From: Lunularia cruciata
Lineage: Eukaryota > Streptophyta > Marchantiopsida > Lunulariales > Lunulariaceae
Assembly (NCBI GenBank): GCA_948567375.1
Contig: CAOYZS010000005.1
Location: 496,001 to 560,000, forward strand
Direction of reading: 5' to 3'
Length of the DNA: 64,000 bases
In this document: piece by piece, positions 21,541-32,271 of the stretch
Position numbering within the stretch: the stretch's first letter is position 1
Layout of the letters: every line of letters starts with the position of its first letter
Program-made: the position numbers and the translations under genes
The notes under the pieces: generated by a model
What the model saw: only the letters and a program-made list of their open reading frames with translations
The model's database searches: none
Told to the model about the DNA's origin: nothing

Positions 21541-22220
21541 TGTGGCACTTTAGAGGCTATGTATGACTTATGTGTGAGTTGTGCTTCTATAGTGTATGAT
21601 GTTGACAGCGATGTATGTTGTGTAGCAATGTATATACGCACAACATCTATCATGCCATTTGTAGTGTCGCATCTTGATTGCTCGGACACTAGAGTTGCAG
21701 TAATAGTAGTTAAAGTTATTTCAGCAATTCCTCAGAGACTACTTTTTGACGGTCAGATTTCATGTTTGGGGTACTGACTTCACGGTGGGGTCCACCATCA
21801 CTTTGCACCATTTGCACCATCGAGTGTGCCGTCAACGAGACCATTAGGGTTCAGACCTAGCTCAAGTCCAAGGAGTATACTTTCAAAGTGTAGCTCCAAA
21901 GAGCTCACTTCTCTGATGTTGAGCCTTCGAGTTCCTGGCTATGGTGGACAGAGGCCGGCGAGCGTCACCTAGATTCTCTATGCTTGAGTGGGTGTGGCTT
22001 GACTATAATCAGTACCCAGTTGTTGGTAGTTTATAGAGTGATAGATCAAGTACTGATCTGAGTTGAGTTGAGTTGAGAGTGGTAAACAATCTGATTATTA
22101 TGGCACTTTAGAGGTTATGTATGACTTATGTGTAAGTTGTGCTTCTATAGTGTATGATGTTGATAGCAATGTATGTTGTGTAGCAATGTATATTGTGTAG
22201 CAATGTATATACGCACAACA
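21541..22220 (+). repeat. 3' LTR of element B plus adjoining second LTR start
   Basis: The LTR begins TGTGGCACTT at 21541 and runs about 558 bp to 22098. At 22099 the LTR start is repeated (TATGGCACTT) and continues about 120 bp, until X sequence begins near 22221. Apart from one short tandem duplication (22185-22205), the second copy differs from the first almost only by C-to-T and G-to-A changes. A forward part and an inverted part of the same LTR lie at 10386-10735. Confidence 0.75.
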
Positions 22221-22930
22221 AATGGTATTTTTGTTAGTAATTGTCCAAATGCTCTACCTATTTAAAGGAGGCATTAGCATTGTGTTATTATTCATTATTT
22301 ATATTTTTGAAGTTGAGTAAAGCAAAGTGTTGTAACTCAATGCTCGTTGTTTCAGCTTAATTCTGAGTATCAATCTTGTGTGTATGTGAGTGTTTGGAGA
22401 ATTTCAAAGTGCAAGTCAGTGAGCTTGTTGGATGTTGGATTCTGCAACTTTGATTTCATTTTTTGTGTTTGATGTTGAGTGGATAGCAATCAAAGCAATG
22501 CCTTGAAAAAAATGAGAGGAATTGTAGTGTTGGTAGCATTTTGCATTTGGGAGTACAATACGGGGTTGATGCAAAGCAATTTTGGTCAAGGAAGTTGTAC
22601 CTTCAATGGGGGAGTGGAACACAATTTTGAGGCAAGTGGTTTCATAGTGAAGTAGCCTTCTTTTAAAGAATCTGGATCATCACAATCAAAATTGTTTGGA
22701 AAGATTTGATGGAATTGTGACTATGGAACTGTAATTTGTGATAAGGTTGCAAATCAGTGCTTGCTACTATCTTCTGGGTGTGGTTTCTACTTGAGAGATT
22801 AAAGATGCAACCAAGAAGAACTAAATTATTACTGTTTGACTTTTTATTTGACCATTTTTGACTCATACCTCTATAGGAACAAACTTTACTTACTAATTAC
22901 TAGAAAAGTGATACTTGCTAGGTTGTCACA
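22221..22930 (+). mobile_element. X element copy 4, 3' part only
   Basis: Matches the 3' untranslated region of X from the 'AAATGGTAT ... TTGTTAGTAATTG' stretch to the terminal GGTTGTCACA at 22921-22930. The left part is missing. Its right end abuts X coding sequence in mid-ORF, so copy 4 probably landed inside copy 5. Confidence 0.75.
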
Positions 22931-24970
22931 ATGGTTGTGTTGAAGCTGGAGCAAACCACTTATGTCATGAGGTAGTAGGCGGTTTTCTTCCACCTCATGT
23001 TTGCAAGAGAAATTGTGAACTAGGTAAAATATTTCTATACTCGGACGTGTCAAATGATTTAGCATTGGCAAATTGGCAAGATGAGTGGTGAGACAAGAGA
23101 TGCGTACTTTGCCAACACTAGATAAAAAAGATGGTGACAATTTAAGTACCAAAGAAGCAAAGTAGCCTAAGGATATGATGTCCCCGTTGAAGAGAGGGAC
23201 CATTCAAAGGTTGAACCCGAGTCAAGAGACATCGGTGGTGGACTTGCCATCTGGACGTGAATTAGAGGAAGAAGCAAAGTCTACTTTTGGAGACTCAAAG
23301 GAAGAGCTTACTCTAATGTAAGGAAGTAAGCAATGGAAGTGAAGGTGAACTTGAGGTCTAAAAGTCAACCAAAGAAGTGGCAGAGGAGGGATTGGATTGG
23401 GAGTTCTATGCCAAGATTGAGCATAGGGAGAGAGAAGACACTCCTTGTTTGGAATTATTAAAAGACAATATTCCAAAAGAGAAAGAAGAAGAACCAAAAG
23501 TGGTATTTCAAAGGGGAGTGCAATCAATAAGAAGTATATAATCTATAAGTGTAGGACCAAGTAGACCCAAAGAAGATGAAGAAAAGCTCAGAGGGGATTA
23601 GTTTGAAAGTGAGAAGATCACAACTTAGAGTAAGGCACCAGGTGCTAATACCCTACCTACCAAAGGTAGCTACAAAGACGCATTCAAGGGAGTGAATTAC
23701 ATATCAAGTGTTGTATGCTCTTATTGGTGCATTTGCAAGAGAGGATGCACGAGACGAAGGTAGAGCATCTTGATGTGAAGAACAAGCTTTAGATGGTGAA
23801 GGTATTGAAGAATTAAGTCCAATAGTTTAAAGTGTTGTTACCCTAACATGAGGATGAAGTTGAAGTACTTCGGGTTGATGCAATGATTTGCTAACAAAGT
23901 TTCAAAGATTTGTCTTGATGTGAAGAACAAGCTTTAGATGGTGAAGGTATTGAAGAATTAAGTCCAATAGTTTAAAGTGTTGTTACCCTAACATGAGCAT
24001 GAAGTTGAAGTACTTCGGGTTGATGCAATGATTTGCTAACAAAGTTTCAAAGATTTGTAGGGTAATTTGAAGCAACGTGGAGGTTTCTTGGAATGCAAGA
24101 AGGAAGAATTGAGGGAGCAGACAAAGGTATTCAAGACGGTGAAGGATGACTTCAATGATGCTCAAATTGAATTGATTCATTCTAAGACCCGAACATTGAT
24201 GCATGATAGACTATGGAGGAGTTGAGATCAATTGCAATGGAGAAGGATTGGGCCTAGCAAAGAGAATTTGTGAGGCAAGGGCAGAATTTGTTGAGCGTGT
24301 AGAATCTCAAGTTGTTCACCAAACTGAAGAATATGAGAAGATGGAGGTGAAGCATGCCAAGGAATTACAAGTGCTTTGGGAGAAGTTGAAAGACAAGATG
24401 ATCCGGGACAAGTTGATCCGACGAAAGGAAGATTAGGGTTAAGTGGAGGAGATTATCAACAAAGTTGAAGGTAATGCTCAAAATTGGCGCCAAAGTTCAA
24501 TTGGAAGAGGCCTATCTACACAAGCTGACTTGCTTGTGTAGGAAACTAGGAGAAGAAAAGTAAAGGACACAAAGTTGAACCACTTGTTAATTCGTCTCAG
24601 AGATAAAGTAGATAGGAAGATGATTGAAGATAGTAGGAGATAATGTATGTTTCATATTAGATTTAGTTAGAATTGATATAAAGAAACTTATTCATACTGA
24701 GTGAAAGTAGGGTAATTCAACCCAAAGTAGTGGAGGTTGGAGTGTAGATGAATTTGGGTGAGTCATCCGATGTATCCGAAATATTTAGGATAGAGCAAGA
24801 GAATGCAGATAGGTTGGCTATGATCTCAGTCTTAGTTCAGACTGAAGATAAGATAGTAGTAGAAGAAGATGTAGAAGTAGTTGATGAACCCAAAGTGCAT
24901 GAGCCAAATGTAGAAAACTTTGGGTTAGGAAGCTGAAGTTGAGGTAGTACTTGGATCGGATTAGGAGTAA
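22931..24970 (+). pseudogene. X-element protein, copy 5, heavily degraded
   Basis: Remains of the X ORF: the end of the compact domain (about 22950-23050), an acidic segment, the coiled-coil region (24060-24440) and the tail (24540-24970). Stops and frameshifts are frequent. A 145-bp tandem duplication (23768-24057) lies within the coiled-coil part. No intact stretch exceeds about 77 codons. Confidence 0.6.
23768..24057 (+). repeat. 145-bp tandem duplication inside X copy 5
   Basis: Two adjacent copies (23768-23912 and 23913-24057), both starting TCTTGATGTGAAG, differ at one base that I can see (GAGGATG versus GAGCATG). Confidence 0.9.
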
Positions 24971-25745
24971 TAAATTTCAGATTTGAAGTGGTAGAATGAC
25001 ACTTTGTGTTGGAGATTTGTAGGAAGTAGAGAAGTACTTTAGACACTTATTACCACTACAAAGTAGTCTACCTATTTAAAGCAGCCATTTATAGTGTATT
25101 GTATTCAATATTTGAGCAGAAGTTGAGTAAAGCAAAGTGCTAGACTAGCGCTCGTGGTTTTAGCTGAATTCCAAGTATCAATTTTCTATCTACGATTATG
25201 AGTGTGGAGAAATTTGGTTGCAAATGAGAGTGTGTTAGATGTTGGACTCTATAGCTCTGATTTCCCTTCCGTTTGTTTGATCCTGAATGGAGTGCATCCA
25301 AAGCAATATCTTGATAGATTTGTCAAAACTGTAGTGTTGTTAGTATTCAATATTTATGATTGTAGCACACAATTGATGCAAAGTCATTTTGTACTCGAGA
25401 GTTATGCCTTCAATGGAGGGGTGGAGTGCAATTCTGAGGTGAAGTCACTTTGTGATGAAGTATCCTTCTTCGTATCAATTGAATCATCACAATCAACATC
25501 AATTTGGAGAAAATTTGGAGAATTGTGACTTATGGGTGATTTTTAATTGTCAAAAGACTACTATGATTAAGTGTTTGTTACTCTCTTATGGGTGTGGATT
25601 TTACCCAAGAGGCTAAAGACAAAATCAAGAAAAACTAAATTGTCACCTTTCACTTCATATTTGACCATTCTTGGATAGTATCTATGTAGGAATGAAATGA
25701 TTATATATCCATTGCTACAAAAGTGATACTTGCTAGGTTGTCACA

Positions 25746-26161
25746 TAAGCACTCTTAGCGATGAGATCAAGAACTCAATGGGCAAAATTGCTTCTTGCTT
25801 GTAGACAATTTGGAATGGGGTGAAGCCATATTGACCTTTACCGTGCTACAATAAGCCCATAACATACCTACTACTTATTCATCCCAATTGGTTGGGTTTA
25901 AACTGAAAATTTCCATGAGGATGGTTAGTAGAATACCATTGACTAGTCTTACTTGACCATTTGCTTGCAGGTGATAAGAGGTCAAGCAATGGTGATGAAT
26001 TGCATAAGTAGTGGTCAAGTCATGCACACCTTTGTGGATAAGTGTGATCCATTGTCCATGACTATGGATAGTGAAACACCAAATCTGGAGATAATATTCT
26101 TATGGAGAAACTAAATAGTGACCATAGCAAAATTGTTGATGCCTTCATCAACAATTTTGCT
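25746..26161 (-). pseudogene. Ty3/gypsy integrase core fragment
   Basis: The minus strand from about 26110 down reads I-I-S-R-F-G-V, then M-D-N-G-S (second catalytic Asp), and farther on H-L-Q-A-N-G-Q-V (near the catalytic Glu, here replaced), W-D-E and G-M-L-W-A-Y. This is the core of a plant gypsy integrase in opposite orientation to A and B. Stops and frame changes show it is a relic. Confidence 0.7.
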
Positions 26162-26162
26162 C

Positions 26163-26630
26163 AATGGTACTTGCATTTTTTTGTTTTTGTTTTTAGTGTA
26201 GGAAGTGATATTTGGAGTAGAAAGGAGGTTAGTTGTAGGAAAGAAGTTGATACGGATCAGAAGTTGATTCGGATCCGAAGTAGGAAAACCGATCCGAGTT
26301 GAGGAAGTCTACTTTGTATTGGAGTGGAACTTGACTCGGATTGGATCAGGAAGGATTATTGATCAGCAGCACGGATACTCAGGTCAAGGACGAGTGAGGA
26401 TACTTCACCTCAAGTTGATGACACCCAATTTGATGAGCTTCAACTGCAAATCTGATTTCTCCCGTACCAACCAAGGAAGGACGCCCTCTGCAAATGATGG
26501 CTACCTCGTGCACACATATATTCAAATTGAAAGAAGTGAACATGCACTAGACTCAATTTAAGATTGACGAATGATCGCAACTCGGAGAAGTATAAAATGT
26601 GTTCTATGTGGTTACCTTTTTCTCTATTAA
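26163..26630 (+). mobile_element. Possible X element copy 6, 5' leader fragment
   Basis: Begins with a degenerate X left end (ATGGTACTTGCATTTTTTT against TGTGGTACCCACATTTTTT). Near 26560-26600 it carries ACGAATGATCGCAACTCGG and then a stretch matching the X leader just around the ATG of copy 2 (15841-15875). No X coding region follows. Confidence 0.5.
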
Positions 26631-28040
26631 AATGTATATCAATAGGTACATTGGATTTGAACTGTCCCATTAAACAGTCTTTTACCCCATCAAAAGTACA
26701 TAAGCTCTGAATTTCAGATTCCCTTTCCTTTCCTTAAAACAGTCCCTCATCCCATAAACACTACATAAGCTTTCAATTCCAAATTCCCTTTAAGGTCGCT
26801 TCTGTAAGGATTCCTTATTTTCACAATTTGAAAGCATCCATTGCGCCTGTTTAGGGTTTGAGGGGTTTATGGTGAACTTATACCAAAGTATTTGCTTAGG
26901 AATATTTATATGGCCTGCCTTCTAAAAGTAAGGGAATTAAGGCCCGGTCTGCCATTATTTCTAATGGCAGACCGAGAACCGTATTAGCTCAAAGTGACAT
27001 CTCGCTTATTTTCCTACGGTTTTCTACAAATCACTATTGATTATACGACAACGCAACGACACGCAAAGACCATGATTATACGATTATTCATCTTTCCGGA
27101 ACCAACACTTTATAAATATACATACAACGTGAATAGTCCTCATTCTGGCACGCGTACAAAGCAATCACTATTTTTCACCGAAGTACACTACTGAAGTATG
27201 TCTGTGAGACGAACTATAGAACTCTGATGAAACTTCAGAGTGACCAAGCGTACCCAATAAATATGCGACGTAAGACCGACATGACCCTTTGTTCAGTAAG
27301 CTTGTAAGCACATTCATACTCAATTTCTGTGGCAAAATGATGACTGTATTCGACCAAGTGTAATATGATGGCTGCTTTACAACGGCAGTACGACTTTGTT
27401 ATCCAGGAAACTGCCGCGTATATAAGCAACGCAGATATTCTTGACTTGCATATATTCGCCACACCTGACGAAGAAGAGATATTCGATCTCGCTGAACTTC
27501 ACTAAATTAAGAACCAAGACTTTCAGACACTTCTTGGTGGTCTCCCTGACAGAAATTGCTGTTTAGTAATCAAAAATTCGCAGTTTATCGTTTCAATGAA
27601 CCAGAGAATACTTTACAGATGCTGGAAAAAATCATGTTGCCAACTTCAATCTAAAAACGATAAAATGCTCTCGCCATCAAATCCAGGCCAGAGAACCACG
27701 ATCACTAGGTGCTTGGGGCCTGCCGCGAGTCGGTGTTGGGGGCCGTTGCACGTTCAATTCCTGCATTGAGGTGCTTGTCACTCAATCAGAGGGTCCAGAG
27801 TGATACTTGTTGTGCACAACAAATAACGGCGACTTGGTTTCACACACACGCGACACTCAGTAACTGACATTTTTACTAGACATGGAAATTGAGGTTCAGT
27901 CTAGAGTAAATATTCGTGTGATGGTATGTAGAACCCATCCGGAGGACGGCGCATCCAGAACCCAGAACCCACTTAGTAAGGAACCGAGAACGTGCAGATG
28001 AAGTACAATGATGAAACTATTCGAATTCAATTAAAGTTAA
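26631..28040. other. Unassigned stretch, no gene recognised
   Basis: About 1.4 kb that I could not match to the repeats in this window. It contains a perfect 12-bp hairpin (26945-26974). Near 27360-27510 a plus-strand open stretch reads A-T-P-D-E-E-E-I-F-D-L-A-E-L-H, but no start, splice signals or relatives are recognisable. Confidence 0.4.
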
Positions 28041-31000
28041 CCTAAGCAAGGAAATACCTAAACGAAAGATGAGCGAAAGTGATGGAAAGCAGGAACGGAA
28101 ATTGATACATTTCATAAGTAGCACGGGCAGCAACTAGTATACACAAGTAAGAGAAGAAATACAACCTTTTGGAACAGCAACAGATTAAGCATCTGAAGTT
28201 GAAGGAGGAGAATCATCAAGCGAGTAGTGAAATCCAAATGGAGCGAAGGGGAAACGTAGAGTGAGAAAGAAAATCATAGCTTTAGTGGAGGATGGGTGGG
28301 GTGGAGCGAGAGAAAAATACACAGCCTTTGGAAACAAAGCAGAAAAAGAATATAACATTGAAATCAGAGGAGAATCATCGAGCGGCTATGGAGAACCAAT
28401 CGGAAGCGAAAGGGAAAACCTAGAGCGAGTAAGAGCAACATAGCCTTAGTGGAGGGTGGATGGGGTGGAGGGAAGTGGATGGTAGCTTGGCTAGGTTTGA
28501 ACTAAGCATGACAGGACTGGATATGAGGAAATGAGAGCAGAAGTCTGTCCTCGAACGGGAGATCCGGAACTCATTAAGTGCAAATGAAGTGCAGATGAAA
28601 TGGATACATGATATGATGTGTACTAATCGAAATGAATAGTAAATGGGAAACGAGATGAAATGAATCTGACTATTCGAATGTAAGGCGAAGCACGGACATA
28701 ATCCACGTATTCCCTGCTCAATACTAGAAGAGAACTATTATACATCATGTTAACAATAAGTGCTAAGCAAAGCATGTAGAGAAATAGTCCACAACATGAA
28801 AGCAAAGACCAACATATTGGTATACGAGAACAGAAGCCATTCTGGGAACGGTTTATCCAGAACTCATGAAATGCAAATGATCAATGAGTAATATGTACAT
28901 GATTCACAATGCGAGACTAATGTTAAAGCCCGAAGGCAGAATGCATCAAAGGTAACCTGCAGTAAAGGCATAACTGAAACAAACCGAGAATCACAGATGG
29001 CCAACAGCAAGCAAATAACATGAAATCGCGAGCATGTATGCAAACAAGTGCGAGAAATAGGAAGCAGTCCAAGAGCAAAGGGAAAATACTAGGGAGGGAA
29101 TTAGTTGGGGAATGGAGGAGTGGAACAAAACAAGAGCTCTCGGATGATGTGGCTCCAGAAAGGGGTTGAAATGTAACAGGGTAACTAGAGCTAAGCATAA
29201 GAGGACAGGATATAAAGTATATCACAACCAACGCTATGGACGCTGGAGTCCTGAGACACTAAACAGCTAAGGGAAGCAGAAGGCCTATGGACGCTGGAGT
29301 CCTGAGACACTAAACAGCTAAGGGAAGCAGAAGGTGGCCATAGTAACCTCCATGAAAACACCTGCGACCTCATCAGTGCCTCACGTAGTGCTGAAGTAGC
29401 TGAGCAATTGTCCATACCCCTTGTACTGAGTTTCTGTTTGAAAACTCATGAGTGCCAAGGCAAACTCGGTTGCTTCCAACAGTGCCACTTAGGGTAAGAG
29501 AAAGCTAAAAGGTATGAAGCATAAAATCCAGACAATGTGCAGCAACAATAATCAGCAGAATGACTATGTGATGCAAATAAATCAGCCTGCACATGAAGAA
29601 AATGAAAACGTGAGCATGAATAAGTAAGGGGCTTGAGACATACCTGGTTAAAGCCTGAACGGAAACAAATGTTAGTATCGAAAGCAGATGAATACTAGTG
29701 AAAGTAATCTATGATGCAACAAATGAAGAAGGTAGTAAATTCACTGAGTGAAAGGAACAAAGAAAGAGTAAGGAGGGAAGTCAGAAGGCACGGGAAGGAG
29801 CAAGTCGTTTGACAACCAACGAGGACAGTAGGGAGCGAATCCAACCACGCAGGGAAAGAGCAGGTCAATTGCCATAGAAACGGGGGCAAACAAGCAGCAA
29901 CCAAAAGTGAAATGAAAATAATAATCCATAGAGGGGAAAGGGGAACAGGAAGGGGCAGAAGATGAGGGCGAACAGAGAAACAAAAGAGAGCTAAGGGAAC
30001 ATATATATTAGGAAATGAGTTCACAAGCTGTTCTAGGAACGGATTATCGAACCCTGTAAGTGCAATATGTATGTATCTATCAAGAACTAGTGAGCAACGT
30101 AAACACCTGTGCAACAGGAATCGCGAAATATATTCCAACGGGCAAATACGCAGTTCGTGAACTAAGAACAAAAACTAAGCAGTGCGTGAACAAAGAACAT
30201 TAGCTAGCATCTGGAGTCGGACGGGAACACTGGAGATCAAACCGGAGATCACTGGAGAAGTATGAACCATGAAGCCCGGCAAAGCAAGAGTGACGAATAA
30301 TTGTAAATAAATTAGCAGAGGATGGGATGAGTGTAGCTCTGCGGGAGCGGAGAGGATGGTCTTTTATCTGAGACGGACCAAAGTGTAACAGTGTAACGCA
30401 ATTGGGTATTAGGAGAAGAGAGTGAAGGGAAAGAGGACTGCATATTGGTAGATGAGAGCAAAAGCCGTTCCTAGAACTAGGAACGGGTGATCCAGAACTC
30501 ATCAAGTACATATGAACGGTAACCAAGATATTGGAGTCATGAAGACAGAAATCAATCGACGAACAGGGGATCCAGAACTCATTAAATGCAAATGAAATGT
30601 AGATGAAATGGTAATAAAATAAAAGCAGAACTGACTAAGAAACATGCGAAAAATGGATGAAATCTAGATCATAAAAGCATGTATTGTCAAGTACCGATCA
30701 TAAATAGCTACATGTAGAAAAACCGTGCACTAACGTTTACTGAGGAAACTAAGAATCATCTCATATCAAGAAATCAAGATATACTCAATAAGAGAATAGT
30801 GATACATTCTTAAAGTAGAATGCATCGAATGTAACCTGAAGCAAGGCATAATTGCAACATAACGAATACCACATATATTAGGACATGAGTTTAGAAGCCA
30901 TTCCTAGGACAGGATATCAAGAACCCATATAAGTGCAATATGTATGTATCTATCAAGAACTAGTAAGCAACATAAACACCTATGCAACAGGAATGGCGAA

Positions 31001-31088
31001 ATGTATTCCAGTGGGCAAATGATCGCATGTAAGCAGTGCGTGAACGAAGTTCCTAGGACAGGATATCAAGAACCCATTAAGTGAAATA
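28041..31088 (-). repeat. Penelope-derived repeat field, first block
   Basis: Begins with a loosely duplicated segment (28200-28310 and 28360-28470, both with GGAGAATCATC). Then come several copies of the dispersed repeat whose conserved end (AGAGCAGAAG..CCGTTC..GAACGG..GATCCAGAAC) is seen near 28530, 28828, 30455, 30560, 30895 and 31055. A 51-bp tandem duplication starts at 29234 (CTATGGACGCTGG repeated at 29285). No coding sequence recognised. Confidence 0.7.
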
Positions 31089-31419
31089 TGTTAGTTGTGA
31101 TAATCTCTAGTTTAGTGACTAGATACATGACTAGGCTAGATACATGATTAGACTAGATACATGATTAAGGTGAAGTGAGGGCGCAGCCTCAATTAGGGCT
31201 CTGCAAGGCAACCTGCTAGAGCTTGCTTGTGCATATATATGAGTGCTCTCTGCTCATGTTAAGGTAAGTTCTCATACAAAGATCATCCCCAGCACCTTGT
31301 ACCTTGTTTAAGGTGTGTTCTATGTTGCTTACCGTTGGGGTACCTTTCATGTTGCATGAGTGCTGTTGTGTATTATCTTTGAAGGCTCTGAGAGAGAGTG
31401 AGTTGAATATTGTTGAGTG
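31089..31419 (+). repeat. Copia 1 5' LTR and leader
   Basis: TGTTAG start; the first 190 bp or so match 33767-33974 with a few differences (an extra GATACATGATTAGG unit in the 3' copy). The exact 3' boundary is uncertain. A related leader with the same GTGCAATTAGGAGTGTCTAC text occurs at 32221 and 55081. Confidence 0.7.
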
Positions 31420-31467
31420 CAATTAGGAGTGTCTACTCTGGTGAGACTAGGAAAGCTGAGTGCTAGG

Positions 31468-31875
31468 ATGTCTGATACATCAGAAGTCAGAATGACTGAA
31501 GATAGACCATCTACTTCAAAGACTAGGAGGAAAGGTTCTCATCAGGTTATGGGCCCACACTCACCATTGGGGTTGATAGTAGAACTCAGAGAACTAGAGA
31601 AACTAGGAAACACTAATTACAAAGCTTGGGCTTTGGATGTGAAGTGTATCCTAGACAGTTATGACTGTTTGGACTTGGCATTAGAAGCTCATGATATAGA
31701 TGAGCTTGAGTCCAACAAGGAAGAGAGAATCAAGCATTCCACTACTAGGAGGTTTCTGCTAAGGGCTATGCAAGAGCCAGTCAGAGACCTAGTAGACACT
31801 TATGTTAAATTAAGTAATCTCGAGTTTAGGGACTTTTTGTTAGAATCAGACAAAATAGACACTGTTCATGGATGA
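31468..31875 (+). pseudogene. Copia 1 gag, N-terminal part
   Basis: Open from ATG 31468 (M-S-D-T-S-E-V-R-M-T-E-D). It carries L-G-N-T-N-Y-K-A-W-A, the usual copia gag opening (N-Y-x-x-W), then Y-D-C-L-D-L-A-L. It ends at a TGA at 31873-31875, well short of the zinc knuckle, where the text changes to GTTCATG-rich sequence. Gag would form the element particle. Confidence 0.7.
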
Positions 31876-32271
31876 ACACTGTTCATGTTCACTGTTCATG
31901 TCACTGTTCACATGCTTTCCATGTGCTGCATGTGTTACATGAGCACTATGGTAGCACACCCTTCAGCACACCTTTCAGTACATCCTTTAGCACACCTTTC
32001 AGTACACTTCTATCTATATAATCCCAGTCAGGACTTTCTTCTACTGGAGTTGATTTCTACCACTTCCCTTCTGCATTTCGTGAAGTCCTGAGCTGCCTAA
32101 CACCATCTCAGGAGTGTTCTGTATTGGAGTTCTGTATCTCAGTATTGGAGGTTATTTGTGCTGCGTGAGTGAACTGGCTGTACTGTCTTTGAAGGCTAGG
32201 AGAGAGTTAAGTACTTCTGTGTGCAATTAGGAGTGTCTACTCTCGTGAGACTAGGAAAGCTGAGTGCTAGG
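31876..32271 (+). repeat. Second copia LTR/leader piece
   Basis: Opens with short ACTGTTCATG tandem repeats (31860-31910) and CAGCACACCTTTCAGTACA-type repeats. From about 32085 it matches the copia LTR/leader at 54950-55130 (GAGCTGCCTAACA..ATCTCA, GTGTGCAAT). It leads into the fused ORF. Confidence 0.65.

Larger units (their letters stand above)
10386..22098 (+). mobile_element. Ty3/gypsy retrotransposon B with DNA methyltransferase and PHD finger
   Basis: LTR retrotransposon with gag zinc knuckle (11615), protease (12569), C5 DNA methyltransferase (about 13280-14260), reverse transcriptase (14690-15487 and 19197 on), RNase H, integrase with PHD finger (to 21371), a polypurine tract and 3' LTR (21541-22098). 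This order, with reverse transcriptase before integrase, is Ty3/gypsy. Its 5' end is rearranged: a partial LTR, an inverted LTR piece and an inverted gag piece (10386-11400). X copy 2 (15493-19191) splits the reverse transcriptase. Many stops, nearly all explainable by single C-to-T or G-to-A changes, show it is dead but readable throughout. Confidence 0.88.
22931..25745 (+). mobile_element. X element copy 5, 5'-truncated
   Basis: Begins in the middle of the X ORF (K-L-E-Q-T-T-Y-V-M) and ends with the family 3' terminus GGTTGTCACA at 25745. More diverged than copies 1-3. Its right flank is gypsy integrase sequence on the opposite strand. Confidence 0.75.

Noticed and set aside
26460-26530. 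Plus-strand text resembling the C-terminus of BSL proteins (T-K-E-G-R-P)
   Set aside because: It lies on the strand opposite to the BSL gene, has no matching acceptor, and sits in an X-like leader; similarity is short and compositional.
27690-27800. tRNA-like B-box text (GTTCAATTCC) with a G-rich upstream part
   Set aside because: No cloverleaf can be folded and the A-box position does not fit; at most a chance match or an eroded SINE head.
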